Source of the DNA: HXMU1420-2 sp034670145
GTDB taxonomy: Bacteria > Pseudomonadota > Alphaproteobacteria > Rhodobacterales > Rhodobacteraceae
Length of the DNA: 64,000 nt
Direction of reading: 5' to 3'
Assembly (NCBI GenBank): GCA_034670145.1
Contig: JAXMOA010000006.1
Span: 124,001 to 188,000, forward strand
Shown here piece after piece: positions 35,398 through 44,020 of the stretch; the stretch's first letter is position 1; every line of letters begins with the position of its first letter. The notes beneath the pieces were generated by a model. That model saw only the letters and a list, made by a program, of their open reading frames with translations. It had not been told where the DNA came from and did not search any database. A program made the translations under genes and the position numbers.

Positions 35398-36207
35398 ATG
35401 ACAGAGGCGTCGACGATTCCGCAGCCGCTGGCGCATCGCATTCTGGGCACAGGGGCGCGCAAGGTTTTGGCGTTGCATTGTACCATTGGGTTTTCCGGCG
35501 CGTGGCGGGCTTTGAGTGAGAAGATGGACGAGTGCACTTTTGTGGCGCCAGACATGTTGTCGCATGGGGCCAGTCCCGATTGGGACCGGGAGGGCGATTT
35601 TCAGGATCGGATGGTCGAGGCGGTGTTGCCGTTTTTGTCAGAACGGATGGATGTGATTGGGCATTCGTTCGGGGGCACGGTGGCCTTGCGTCTGGCGGTG
35701 GAATATCCCGAGCTGGTGCGCAGCGTCACGATGATTGAGCCGGTATTGTTTGCCATTGCGGCGCTGGATGATCCGGAGACCCTGGAGCGCCAGCAAAGTG
35801 ATGCGCGACCTGTGTTTGAAGCGTTTGAGCAGGGGGATGAGGTTTTGGCCGCCCGCAGGTTCAACCGCATGTGGGGCGATGGCGATGGGGCGCGTTGGGA
35901 TGATCTGCCGGATCAGACACGCAATGCGATGATTCGGGGGATTCATGTTGTTCAGGCCAGCGGGTCGGCGGTGATGGACCGGGCCGGGTTGCTGGCGCCA
36001 GAGCGTCTGGCACGGGCGTCGATGCCGGCTCTGCTGATCCGGGGGGCGCTGTGCCATCAGATCGTTCCGGTGGTGAATGACGGCCTGGCCCGTCGGCTGG
36101 TCCAGGGGGAAAGCGTGGTGGTTGAGGGGGCGGGCCATATGGTGCCGGTTTCGCATCCGGTGGAAACGGCGGCGCATATACGGTCCGTTTTCGCCCGCGC
36201 TGCGTAA
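35398..36207 (+). CDS. Alpha/beta hydrolase
   Basis: 269 residues from the ATG at 35398. The nucleophile elbow is VIGHSFGGTVALRLA (about residue 96), the oxyanion segment is ALHCTIGFSGAW near the N-terminus, and the catalytic His is near the end in VEGAGHMVPVSHP. The HG motif is altered (HCTIG). It has a general esterase or ring-cleavage hydrolase look, cytosolic. Divergent from prs and convergent with the FHA-protease gene. The substrate is unknown. Confidence 0.85.
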   Translation: MTEASTIPQPLAHRILGTGARKVLALHCTIGFSGAWRALSEKMDECTFVAPDMLSHGASPDWDREGDFQDRMVEAVLPFLSERMDVIGHSFGGTVALRLAVEYPELVRSVTMIEPVLFAIAALDDPETLERQQSDARPVFEAFEQGDEVLAARRFNRMWGDGDGARWDDLPDQTRNAMIRGIHVVQASGSAVMDRAGLLAPERLARASMPALLIRGALCHQIVPVVNDGLARRLVQGESVVVEGAGHMVPVSHPVETAAHIRSVFARAA

Positions 36208-36230
36208 GCGGTGCTGCCTTTGGGCGCGCG

Positions 36231-37757
36231 TTACTGAGAGGCGTCGCGCAACAGGGCGCGGATATGCGCGGCCGGCACACCCAGGTTCGAGCCGCCAAAT
36301 TCGGGGATGATGGCCGTGTTGACGGCCACGACGGCTCCGGTCATGTCGAGCACCGGGCCGCCGCTGCCGCCATGGGTGGTTTCGGCGTCATAGACCATGG
36401 TGGGCTGGCTGACGCGCCCGATAATGCCGCGTGTAGACAAGGGGGCGATCAGATTGGCCTGACCCAGTCGGGAGGCGACGGCCCAGAACCCGGTTTCACC
36501 GTCCTTTTCCAATTGCGCGACAAAGTCTTCGCCGGATTGGGCCAGAAGCGAGCGCAGGCCGGTTGGGTAGCCCATGACGATGATGGCTTCGCCCGAGGCG
36601 GAGGGGGCTGTTGCGATTTGCAGGCCTGTGGCGGAGTCTGGCGGGGTTTCCAAACGCAGGACGGCCAGATCGACGCGGTCTGATACGGCGATGGTCGTGA
36701 CCGGTATGGGCGCGGCATGTCCGGGAAACCAGGCCTGAAAGCGGAGCATGACCGGCTGCATCTCTGAGGAGCTTGGGTCGTGGTCGTCCTCCCACGGGTG
36801 GGCGACATGGCGGTTTGTGACCAACCGGCCATCATCGGCGATGAGAAAGCCGGTGCCGGTGATCTGCGCTTCGGCCACGGGCCCGCCGGGATCGAGGGTG
36901 AAGCGTGGGCTTCCGTCATCGTCGTAGGCCAGCTCGCCGCCAAAATCCATTTGATGGCGCAGCATTTTGCCTGATTCCTTGTGTTGCAGCCCATAAGAGG
37001 CCTGTAGGAACACCACCGAGCTGCGTGCGTCTGCAATGACTTGTGTGGCGGCTTCGCGTTGGGCCTCCAGGCTGTCCAGCCGGTCGAGCGAGCCGCTGAG
37101 GTCCTGACGCAGGGCGGTCAGATCTTCGGGGCGCAGGGCCTCCAGTCGGGTGCGTTCGACGTCAGAGGCCAATGCGCCGACCTGTCGGTCGACCGAGGCG
37201 ATCAGGGTTTGATCTATGCGCCATTGCCAGAAGAGCAGGGTAAAGATAGCGGCCAGCAGGGCCAGGACCATGACGCGAAACAGAACGGTTGTCTGAAACA
37301 GCACCCGGCGGATGGCCCCGCCGGCTCCGCGTGCCAGGCGCACCGGCAGCGCGCGCCGGCTGGAACGGATGTAGGAGTTGGCGTCGCTGAGGATTTCGGA
37401 GACTGTCGGGTCTGGCCGGTGATCTTCGGAATAGATGCGGATGCGCGAGAGTGGCCCGTCCTCGCCGAATTCGATCATGTCGCCGTGGCGCAAAACGGCC
37501 TGTTCGACCGGTTGGCGGTTGACCCAGATCGGGCAGGTGCCTGTGGCGTGTATCTGAAACCCGTCCGCTTCCCGGGTGAAGCGCGCGACACAGCGGGCGT
37601 CTGGGACCGGTTGGTCCGGCGCCCGGATGCGAAACGGCTGGCCTGCGGCAAACCAGGCTTGCGCGGCGTCGTTGGTGACCCAGGACAATTGCCCGCGACA
37701 GGGGCCTGTCAGATGTTCCAGCGCCGCGGCAAATGGGATGTGGTCGGGTTCATTCAT
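36231..37757 (-). CDS. FHA-like domain / membrane anchor / trypsin-like protease
   Basis: 508 residues. Residues 40-110 form a degenerate FHA-like beta sandwich (VNRQPVEQAVLRHGDMIEFG), without the canonical GR and SxxH phospho-peptide residues. A single TM follows at about 159-178 (LFRVMVLALLAAIFTLLFWQ), then a helical linker (about 190-245), then a trypsin-like domain with catalytic triad H317 (TNRHVAHPW), D363 (RVDLAVLRL) and S465 (HGGSGGPVLD). The protease should be periplasmic and the FHA part cytoplasmic. The start codon at 37757 overlaps a 12-bp hairpin. It lies downstream of the M3 peptidase gene, which may be co-transcribed. Confidence 0.82.
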   Translation of the reverse strand: MNEPDHIPFAAALEHLTGPCRGQLSWVTNDAAQAWFAAGQPFRIRAPDQPVPDARCVARFTREADGFQIHATGTCPIWVNRQPVEQAVLRHGDMIEFGEDGPLSRIRIYSEDHRPDPTVSEILSDANSYIRSSRRALPVRLARGAGGAIRRVLFQTTVLFRVMVLALLAAIFTLLFWQWRIDQTLIASVDRQVGALASDVERTRLEALRPEDLTALRQDLSGSLDRLDSLEAQREAATQVIADARSSVVFLQASYGLQHKESGKMLRHQMDFGGELAYDDDGSPRFTLDPGGPVAEAQITGTGFLIADDGRLVTNRHVAHPWEDDHDPSSSEMQPVMLRFQAWFPGHAAPIPVTTIAVSDRVDLAVLRLETPPDSATGLQIATAPSASGEAIIVMGYPTGLRSLLAQSGEDFVAQLEKDGETGFWAVASRLGQANLIAPLSTRGIIGRVSQPTMVYDAETTHGGSGGPVLDMTGAVVAVNTAIIPEFGGSNLGVPAAHIRALLRDASQ

Positions 37758-37793
37758 TGACCCAAGGCAGCCCAAAATGGGGCCTTGGGTCAA
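37757..37793 (-). promoter_or_regulatory. 12-bp perfect hairpin abutting the protease start codon
   Basis: TTGACCCAAGGC pairs with GCCTTGGGTCAA, loop about 13 bases. The last stem base on the minus strand is the A of the protease ATG. No T tract follows, so it is not a plain terminator; it may mask the ribosome site, or attenuate read-through from the M3 gene 15 bases upstream. There is no clear Shine-Dalgarno sequence outside the stem. Confidence 0.5.
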
Positions 37794-37807
37794 CCCTTGA
37801 TTTGCGC

Positions 37808-39820
37808 TTATGCCGCCAGACCGCGCCCTTTGAGCAAGGCCTCGACCCCCGGCAGGCGCCCGCGAAAGGCAGTGTAGAGCACCTCGGGCGCCTCGGCGCC
37901 GCCGCTGGAGAGCACGGTTTGTTCCAGCAGGCGGGCTGTGGCGGGATCGAAGGGATCGCCGACATCTTCGAAGGCGCCGAATGCGTCGGCGTCCATGACC
38001 TCGGACCACATGTAGCTGTAGTAGCGGCTGGAGTATCCGTCACCGGCAAAGACATGGGCGAAATGCGGGCTGGCGTGGCGCATTCCGATGGCATGCGGCA
38101 TGCCGATGGTTTGCAGGATGTCGGTTTGTGCGGCGATCAGATCCTGTGGTGCGGCGGTGTTGTGCAGCTCTAGATCGACCAGCGCCGAGGCGACGTATTC
38201 GACCGTTTGAAAGCCCATGTCATAGGTCGCGGCGGCCAGCACCTTGTCCAGCAGATGTTGAGGCATCGCGGCGCCGGTTTCGGCATGTGTGGCGAATTCG
38301 GACAGAACGCTGGGCACCTCCAGCCAGTGTTCGTAAAGCTGGCTGGGCAGTTCGACAAAATCCCGGGCCACGGATGTGCCCGACACGCTTTCATAGGTCA
38401 CATCGCTGAGCATTTGATGCAGGGCGTGGCCGAATTCGTGAAATACGGTGCGGGCGTCATCATAGCTGAGCAGGGCGGGGCTGCCTTTGGTGAAGTTGCA
38501 GACGTTGATCACGATGGGCGTTTGGGGTTCGGGGAACTTGGCCTGGGCGCGCATCGCGCTGCACCAGGCGCCCGAGCGTTTGGAGGGGCGGGCGAAATAG
38601 TCGCCGATGAACAATGCGATGTGCTGGCCGTCGCGGGACACCTCCCAGGCCTGGCAATCGGGGTGATAGAGCGGCACGTCGACCGGTTTGAAGGACAGAC
38701 CAAAGAGCCGTGTGGCGCAGGCAAAGGCGGCCTCGACCATGCGATCGAGCTGGAGATAGGGCTTGAGCTCGGCCTCGTTCAGATCATGTTCGGCGACCCG
38801 GCGTTTTTCGGAGTAGTAGCGCCAGTCCCAGGGTTCCAGCGGGCCATTTATGCCATCGGCCTGCATCATTTCGGTCAGTTTGGCCTGATCGGCCTCGGCC
38901 TGGGCGCAGGCCGGGGTCCAGACCGATTTGAGCAGATCGCGCACGGCATCGGGTGTGCCGGCCATTTCCGGTTCAAGCTTGAACGTGGCGAAATCGTCGT
39001 AGCCCAGCAGTGCGGCCTGTTCCTGGCGCAAGGCCAGGGTTTCGAGGGCGATTTGCTGATTGTCGGTGGCGCCGCCATTGGCCCCGCGCGCGGCCCAGGC
39101 CTTGTAAGCTGTTTCGCGCAGGTCGCGCCGGGTGGAGAATTGCAGGAATGGCACGATCAGAGAGCGCGACAGGGTGATCACCGGGCTGTCCAGGCCTTTG
39201 TCCTGACCGGCCGCGCGGGCCGCATCCAGCAGGAAATCTGGCAGGCCTTCGGTATCCTGCGGGCCCAGCTCCATGAACCAATCGCGTTCGTCGGCCAGCA
39301 GGTTCTGGCCAAAGCTGGTGCCGAGCTGGGCCAGTCGTCCCTTGATTTCCTTCATGCGGGTTTCGGCCTGCCCCTGGAGTGCGGCGCCGGAGCGGACGAA
39401 ATTGCGTCGGCTGAGCATGAGCACCCGGGCCTGTTCCGCCGTCAGGTCGAGTTTTTCGCGTTGGTCCCAGAGGGCGTCGATGCGGGCGAACAGGGCCGAG
39501 TTTGCGGTGATTTCGGCAAAATGCGCGGCCAGCAGCGGAGAGAAGCTGCGCTGCAACTCTTCTCGTTTGGGGTTGCTGTCGGCGCCGCTGACGGTGAAAA
39601 AGACGCTGAGCACCTTGTCCAGATCCTGACCTGCGGCCTCCAGAGCCTCGATTGTATTGGCAAAGCTGGGCGCGGCGGTCGAGTCTGCGATGGCCGCGAT
39701 CTGGGCCTTGTGAGAGGCCAGGGCCTCGGTCAGGGCGGGCTCGAAATCATCGTCAGAGATGGTATCGAATGGGGCCAGGCCAAAAGCGGTTGTCCAGGGC
39801 TGCAGGATCGGGTTGGTCAT
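37808..39820 (-). CDS. M3-family oligopeptidase (PrlC/Dcp-like)
   Basis: 670 residues. The zinc site is FHEFGHALHQML (HExxH, about residue 465) and the third ligand Glu lies about 25 residues on (FVELPSQLYEHW). The rest is helical, as in oligopeptidase A and dipeptidyl carboxypeptidase. No signal peptide, so cytosolic; it cleaves short peptides, including signal-peptide remnants. The ATG at 39820 is preceded by AAAGGAGA. OpdA (oligopeptidase A) and Dcp cannot be separated with confidence by eye. Confidence 0.9.
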   Translation of the reverse strand: MTNPILQPWTTAFGLAPFDTISDDDFEPALTEALASHKAQIAAIADSTAAPSFANTIEALEAAGQDLDKVLSVFFTVSGADSNPKREELQRSFSPLLAAHFAEITANSALFARIDALWDQREKLDLTAEQARVLMLSRRNFVRSGAALQGQAETRMKEIKGRLAQLGTSFGQNLLADERDWFMELGPQDTEGLPDFLLDAARAAGQDKGLDSPVITLSRSLIVPFLQFSTRRDLRETAYKAWAARGANGGATDNQQIALETLALRQEQAALLGYDDFATFKLEPEMAGTPDAVRDLLKSVWTPACAQAEADQAKLTEMMQADGINGPLEPWDWRYYSEKRRVAEHDLNEAELKPYLQLDRMVEAAFACATRLFGLSFKPVDVPLYHPDCQAWEVSRDGQHIALFIGDYFARPSKRSGAWCSAMRAQAKFPEPQTPIVINVCNFTKGSPALLSYDDARTVFHEFGHALHQMLSDVTYESVSGTSVARDFVELPSQLYEHWLEVPSVLSEFATHAETGAAMPQHLLDKVLAAATYDMGFQTVEYVASALVDLELHNTAAPQDLIAAQTDILQTIGMPHAIGMRHASPHFAHVFAGDGYSSRYYSYMWSEVMDADAFGAFEDVGDPFDPATARLLEQTVLSSGGAEAPEVLYTAFRGRLPGVEALLKGRGLAA

Positions 39821-39950
39821 CGTCGGTCTCCTTTGGATGTATAGCTATGCGCGCGGTGCCTGCGGGTCCATAGGGGATGCCGATTTCGTGCTTGTGTCGT
39901 TTGGATAGGCGCGTAAACCTCTGGCACATTCCAATGCAGGAGAGGCCCTG

Positions 39951-41159
39951 ATGATCCGTTCCAACAGACCGCGCGGCGCGATGACGACCGCAATTCACGC
40001 AGGTGAGGCGCCGGATCCGGCCACGGGTGCGTCGGCGCCGGCGATCCATATGTCGTCGGCCTATGTTTCGGATAGTATTTCAGGGTTTTCGGCTCATGAT
40101 ATCACGCCGGACAGCCCCTATTCCTACACGCGCTGGGCCAATCCGACGGTTGATATGCTGGAAGCCAAGATTGCCGCCATGCAGGGCACCGAGGCTTGTT
40201 TGTGTACAGCATCGGGGATGGCGGCGGCCTCGGCGATCTTTCTGACGTTTCTGAGTGCGGGCGATCATGTTCTGGTCAGCGACGTTTCTTATGCCGGTGT
40301 GGCCGAGCTGGCACGTGATACGCTGCCGCGTCTGGGGATCGAGGCAAGTGTCGTCAACATGTCGGATCTGCAGGCCGTGGCCGAGGCGTTGCGGCCCAAT
40401 ACGCGGCTGGTTCATACCGAGTCGCCGGCCAATCCGATCGGGCGGCTGACCGATCTGGCGGCCGTGTCCAGGCTGGCGCATGAGGCCGGGGCGCTGGTCA
40501 GCTGCGATGCGACGTTCAGTTCGCCGCTTGGCATGGATACGGGCGCTTTGGGTGTGGATCTGGTGATGCATTCGATCACCAAATTCATTGGCGGGCATGG
40601 AGATGCGCTGGGTGGCGCGGTGTGTGGCTCGGCTGATCTGATCCGGCAGATGCGGATCGAGGCGGGGATTCATCATGGCGGTGTTCTGTCGCCGTTCAAT
40701 GCCTGGCTGATTGCGCGGGGGGCGTCGACCTTGCCCTTGCGGATGCGGGCGCATGCGCAGGGGGCGCAGGCCGTGGCCGAGTGGCTGGAGGCGCATCCGC
40801 GTGTGACTCAGGTGATCTATCCCGGGCTGGCGTCTCATCCGCAGCATGAACTGGCCCGCCGTCAGATGAAGAACATGTCTGGCATGTTGAGTTTTCAGGT
40901 TGGTGATGCGGCAACCGGTCAGCGGATTGCCCAGCTGATGATCGAGCGGATGGAGATTATTCACTACGCCGTTTCGCTGGGTCATCATCGCAGTCTGATC
41001 TTTTGGATGGAGACCGCAGGCTTGATGGAGACCTCGTTCCGGTTGACCGGCGCTGCTGCCGAGGATTACCGCCGCTTTGCGGGCGACGGTATTTTCCGCA
41101 TGTCTGTCGGGCTGGAAGAGCCCGAGGATCTGATTGCGGACCTGGACATGGTGTTGTGA
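39951..41159 (+). CDS. PLP-dependent trans-sulfuration enzyme family (cystathionine gamma-synthase/lyase-like)
   Basis: 402 residues of the Cys/Met-metabolism PLP family. YSYTRWANPTVDMLE is the phosphate- and substrate-binding start, FSSPLGMDTGALGVDLVMHSITKFIGGHG holds the Schiff-base Lys (SITK), and the C-terminal FRMSVGLEEPEDLI includes the carboxylate-binding Arg. Possible activities are cystathionine gamma-synthase, gamma-lyase or methionine gamma-lyase; the sequence alone does not decide. It ends 24 bases from the convergent moeB-like gene. The ATG has GGAGAG 6 bases before it. Confidence 0.87.
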   Translation: MIRSNRPRGAMTTAIHAGEAPDPATGASAPAIHMSSAYVSDSISGFSAHDITPDSPYSYTRWANPTVDMLEAKIAAMQGTEACLCTASGMAAASAIFLTFLSAGDHVLVSDVSYAGVAELARDTLPRLGIEASVVNMSDLQAVAEALRPNTRLVHTESPANPIGRLTDLAAVSRLAHEAGALVSCDATFSSPLGMDTGALGVDLVMHSITKFIGGHGDALGGAVCGSADLIRQMRIEAGIHHGGVLSPFNAWLIARGASTLPLRMRAHAQGAQAVAEWLEAHPRVTQVIYPGLASHPQHELARRQMKNMSGMLSFQVGDAATGQRIAQLMIERMEIIHYAVSLGHHRSLIFWMETAGLMETSFRLTGAAAEDYRRFAGDGIFRMSVGLEEPEDLIADLDMVL

Positions 41160-41183
41160 GGCAGAGCGTGCCGGTGCACGATC

Positions 41184-42224
41184 TTAGCCGCCGCAGATCG
41201 GGCAATCGGCGCGTCGGCTGAGCGTGATCCGGCGCGCGTCGGCGTAGAGGGCATCGTAGATCAGCATCTGGCCGCGCAGCGGCTTGCCCGCGCCGGTGAT
41301 CAGCTTGATGGTCTCCAGTGCCATCATGGCGCCGATGACGCCGGGCAGGGGACCGATGACGCCGGCCTCGGCGCAGGAGGGGGCCAGCCCCGGGGCGGGG
41401 GCTTCGGGGAAGACGCATTGATAGCAGGGTGCGTCCTGTTTTGGGTCAAAAATGCTGATCTGACCTTCCCATTGCGCCAGGGCGCCGGACACCAGGGGAA
41501 TGCCCGCCGCGACGGCGGCTGAATTGGCCAGGTAGCGGGTGTCGAAATTGTCGGTTCCGTCCAGCACGATGTCATAGTCGTCAAACAGGTCGGCCGCGAT
41601 CTCGGCTGTCAGGCGGCGGTGATAGGGGTGCACCGTGACATGCGGGTTCTGTTCGCGCATGGCAGTTTCGGCGGAAAACACCTTGGGCATGCCGATGCGG
41701 GCGTCGGTATGGATCACCTGCCGTTGCAGATTGGCGTTATCAACCTCGTCATGGTCGATCACGCCAATGGTGCCGACCCCGGCTGCGGCGAGGTATTGCA
41801 GGGCCGGGGCGCCCAGCCCGCCTGCGCCGATCACCAGCACGCGGGCCTCTTTCATTGCCTTTTGCCCGGGCCCGCCGATTTCGCGCAGCACGATATGGCG
41901 GGCATATCTGTTCAGCTCTGTTTCGGAGAAAGTGGGTTTGGGGTGGCTCATTGGGGGATCCTCGCGACTGTCGGCCTTGCGGCGCAGCCATCCTAACCCC
42001 TGACGGTAGATCAACACCATGGCGACCAGGGCGATCAGCAAAAGCCAGGGCGCGACGGATCCGCCAGTGGCCATGCGCAGCCCGTTGCCATCGGGCAGGA
42101 CCAGATGGGCCAGGACCACGGCCAGCAACACTACGGCGATCGCGGCCAGACGTTGTCTGGAAGGCACGCCAAACACCATGCCCAGCGCCCAAAGCCCGCC
42201 CATAAGGAGGAAGACCAGCCCCAT
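41184..42224 (-). CDS. moeB: MoeB/ThiF-family adenylyltransferase with N-terminal membrane region
   Basis: 346 residues. The first 90 residues hold about three hydrophobic segments (VFLLMGGLWALGMVFGV, LAAIAVVLLAVVLAHLVL, VAPWLLLIALVAMVLIY). Residues 92-346 are a standard MoeB: RYARHIVLREIGGPGQ, ATP loop VIGAGGLGAPAL, zinc Cys pairs CYQC and CPIC, and catalytic Cys in APSCAEAGVIGPL. MoeB adenylates MoaD for molybdopterin synthesis. The upstream ATG shares bases with the dut stop. An internal ATG at 41951 with GAGGA before it could yield a soluble form. Confidence 0.85.
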   Translation of the reverse strand: MGLVFLLMGGLWALGMVFGVPSRQRLAAIAVVLLAVVLAHLVLPDGNGLRMATGGSVAPWLLLIALVAMVLIYRQGLGWLRRKADSREDPPMSHPKPTFSETELNRYARHIVLREIGGPGQKAMKEARVLVIGAGGLGAPALQYLAAAGVGTIGVIDHDEVDNANLQRQVIHTDARIGMPKVFSAETAMREQNPHVTVHPYHRRLTAEIAADLFDDYDIVLDGTDNFDTRYLANSAAVAAGIPLVSGALAQWEGQISIFDPKQDAPCYQCVFPEAPAPGLAPSCAEAGVIGPLPGVIGAMMALETIKLITGAGKPLRGQMLIYDALYADARRITLSRRADCPICGG

Positions 42225-42676
42225 CAGCTTGTGCCGGTCGAGCCAAAGCCGCCAGAGCCGCGTTGCGTTTCAGAGAGGGGGCCGGTTTCAAACCGGGCTT
42301 GCAGCACGGGCGCGATCACCAGTTGAGCGATCCGGTCACCGTGGGAGATTTGAAACGAGTCCTGCCCGGCGTTCAGCACGATGACGCCCAGCGGCCCGCG
42401 ATAATCGCTGTCGATGGTGCCGGGGCTGTTGGGCAGGGTGATCCCGTGTTTCAGCGCGAGGCCAGAGCGGGGCCGGACCTGTGCCTCATACCCCGCGGGA
42501 ATTTCGATTCGCAGGCCGGTGGGCACAAGGGCGCGGGCGCCGGGCGCGAGTGTGAGGGGGGCTCGGTCGGCGAGGTTCGCCCTCAGGTCCGCGCCTGCGG
42601 CGCCTGCGGTTTCATATTGTGGCAGGCCGAGCGTCGGGTCGGCCTCGTCCAGCCAGGACATGCGGATCGTGACCAT
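42224..42676 (-). CDS. dut: dUTP diphosphatase
   Basis: 150 residues. All five trimeric dUTPase motifs are present: GAAGADLRA, PRSGLALKHG, GTIDSDYRG, GDRIAQLVI, and the C-terminal RGSGGFGSTG. It hydrolyses dUTP to dUMP, keeping uracil out of DNA. Downstream of coaBC with 51 bases between, and its stop overlaps the MoeB start by one base. Confidence 0.97.
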   Translation of the reverse strand: MVTIRMSWLDEADPTLGLPQYETAGAAGADLRANLADRAPLTLAPGARALVPTGLRIEIPAGYEAQVRPRSGLALKHGITLPNSPGTIDSDYRGPLGVIVLNAGQDSFQISHGDRIAQLVIAPVLQARFETGPLSETQRGSGGFGSTGTS

Positions 42677-42727
42677 ATTTGTCCTCTGTGTTCGTCGAAG
42701 GTTTTGTCGGTTGGTTGGCGTATTGCG

Positions 42728-43927
42728 TCAGGTTTTGGTCAGAGCGTCAGCGATGCGCTGGGCCAAGAGTTTGGCGACCGCGTGTTTTGTCATGCGGGGC
42801 CAGCTATCGGCGCCGGTTTCGGTGATCAGCGTCACGGCGTTTTCGCTGCCGCCCATGATCCCAGTTGCCGGGCTGACGTCATTGGCCACGATCCAGTCGC
42901 AGCCTTTGCGCAGCCGTTTGGCGGTGGCGTTCTGGATGACATCGTCTGTTTCGGCGGCAAAGCCGACAACCAGGCCGGGGCGAATGTTGTGGCTTTGGCT
43001 GATTGTGGCCAGGATGTCGGGGTTTTCGGCGAATTCAAGCGTTGGCAGGCCGTCCTTGGATTTCTTCAGCTTGCGATCAGAGGCGGAAGTGACCCGCCAG
43101 TCTGCGACGGCGGCGGCAAAGACCGCAGCGTCGGCGGGCAGCGCGGCCTGGACGGCGGCCAGCATGTCGCGGGCGGATTGCACGGGCACCACTGTGACAC
43201 CTGCCGGCGGGGGCACATCGGCGGGGCCGGTGACAAAGGTGACCTTTGCGCCCAATGCGGCGAGGGCCTGTGCCAAGGCCGTGCCCTGTGCCCCGGACGA
43301 GCGGTTGGCGATGTAGCGTACCGGGTCGATCGGTTCATGGGTCGGCCCCGAAGTGACCAAGACGTGCCGCCCGCTGAGGGGGCCGGCCTGAAGGGCGGTG
43401 GTGATGGCCGAGACGATCTCGAGCGGTTCGGCCATGCGCCCGGGGCCATATTCGCCACAGGCCATGTCGCCATCATTGGGGCCGACAAATTGCACGCCGT
43501 CGGCCTCAAGCGTGGCGATGTTGCGTTGAACCGCCGGGTGCTGCCACATGCGCACATTCATGGCCGGGGCCAGCAAAACAGGCGTGTCGGTGGCCATCAG
43601 CAGGGTCGAAGCCAGGTCATCGGCCAGCCCGTTTGCCATTTTGCCCATCAGATCTGCAGTGGCAGGGGCCACAACCAGCAGATCGGCGCTGCGCGACAGT
43701 TGGATATGGCCCATTTCAGCCTCGCTGGTGAGGTCGAAGAGGTCTTGGTGTACAGCTTCGCCAGCCAGGGCCGATACCGAGAGCGGTGTCACAAAGGCGC
43801 CGGCGGATCGGGTCATCACCGGTGTCACCTGTGCGCCGCGTTCGCGCAGGCGGCGGATCAGGTCCAGCGATTTATAGGCAGCAATGCCGCCGGCAATGAT
43901 CAAAAGGATGCGCTTTGAGTTGAGCAT
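42728..43927 (-). CDS. coaBC: Bifunctional phosphopantothenoylcysteine decarboxylase / ligase
   Basis: 399 residues. The N-terminal flavoprotein CoaC part has GGIAAYKSLDLIRRL and the APAMNVRMW Asn motif. The C-terminal CoaB synthetase has TSGPTHEPIDPVRYIANRSSG, the cytidylate-binding loop and ANDVSPATGIMGG. It converts 4'-phosphopantothenate plus cysteine to 4'-phosphopantetheine in coenzyme A biosynthesis. I chose the ATG at 43927 to give the usual MLNSKRILLII start. It heads a coaBC-dut-moeB run. Confidence 0.96.
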   Translation of the reverse strand: MLNSKRILLIIAGGIAAYKSLDLIRRLRERGAQVTPVMTRSAGAFVTPLSVSALAGEAVHQDLFDLTSEAEMGHIQLSRSADLLVVAPATADLMGKMANGLADDLASTLLMATDTPVLLAPAMNVRMWQHPAVQRNIATLEADGVQFVGPNDGDMACGEYGPGRMAEPLEIVSAITTALQAGPLSGRHVLVTSGPTHEPIDPVRYIANRSSGAQGTALAQALAALGAKVTFVTGPADVPPPAGVTVVPVQSARDMLAAVQAALPADAAVFAAAVADWRVTSASDRKLKKSKDGLPTLEFAENPDILATISQSHNIRPGLVVGFAAETDDVIQNATAKRLRKGCDWIVANDVSPATGIMGGSENAVTLITETGADSWPRMTKHAVAKLLAQRIADALTKT

Positions 43928-44020
43928 GGGGACGTCCTGGCGTGACTGTTGCACCGAGAATAGGGCGGTGGGGGCCAATCCGCCAGTGCGGCGATTTTTG
44001 GTGATGCTGATTGGATACGG

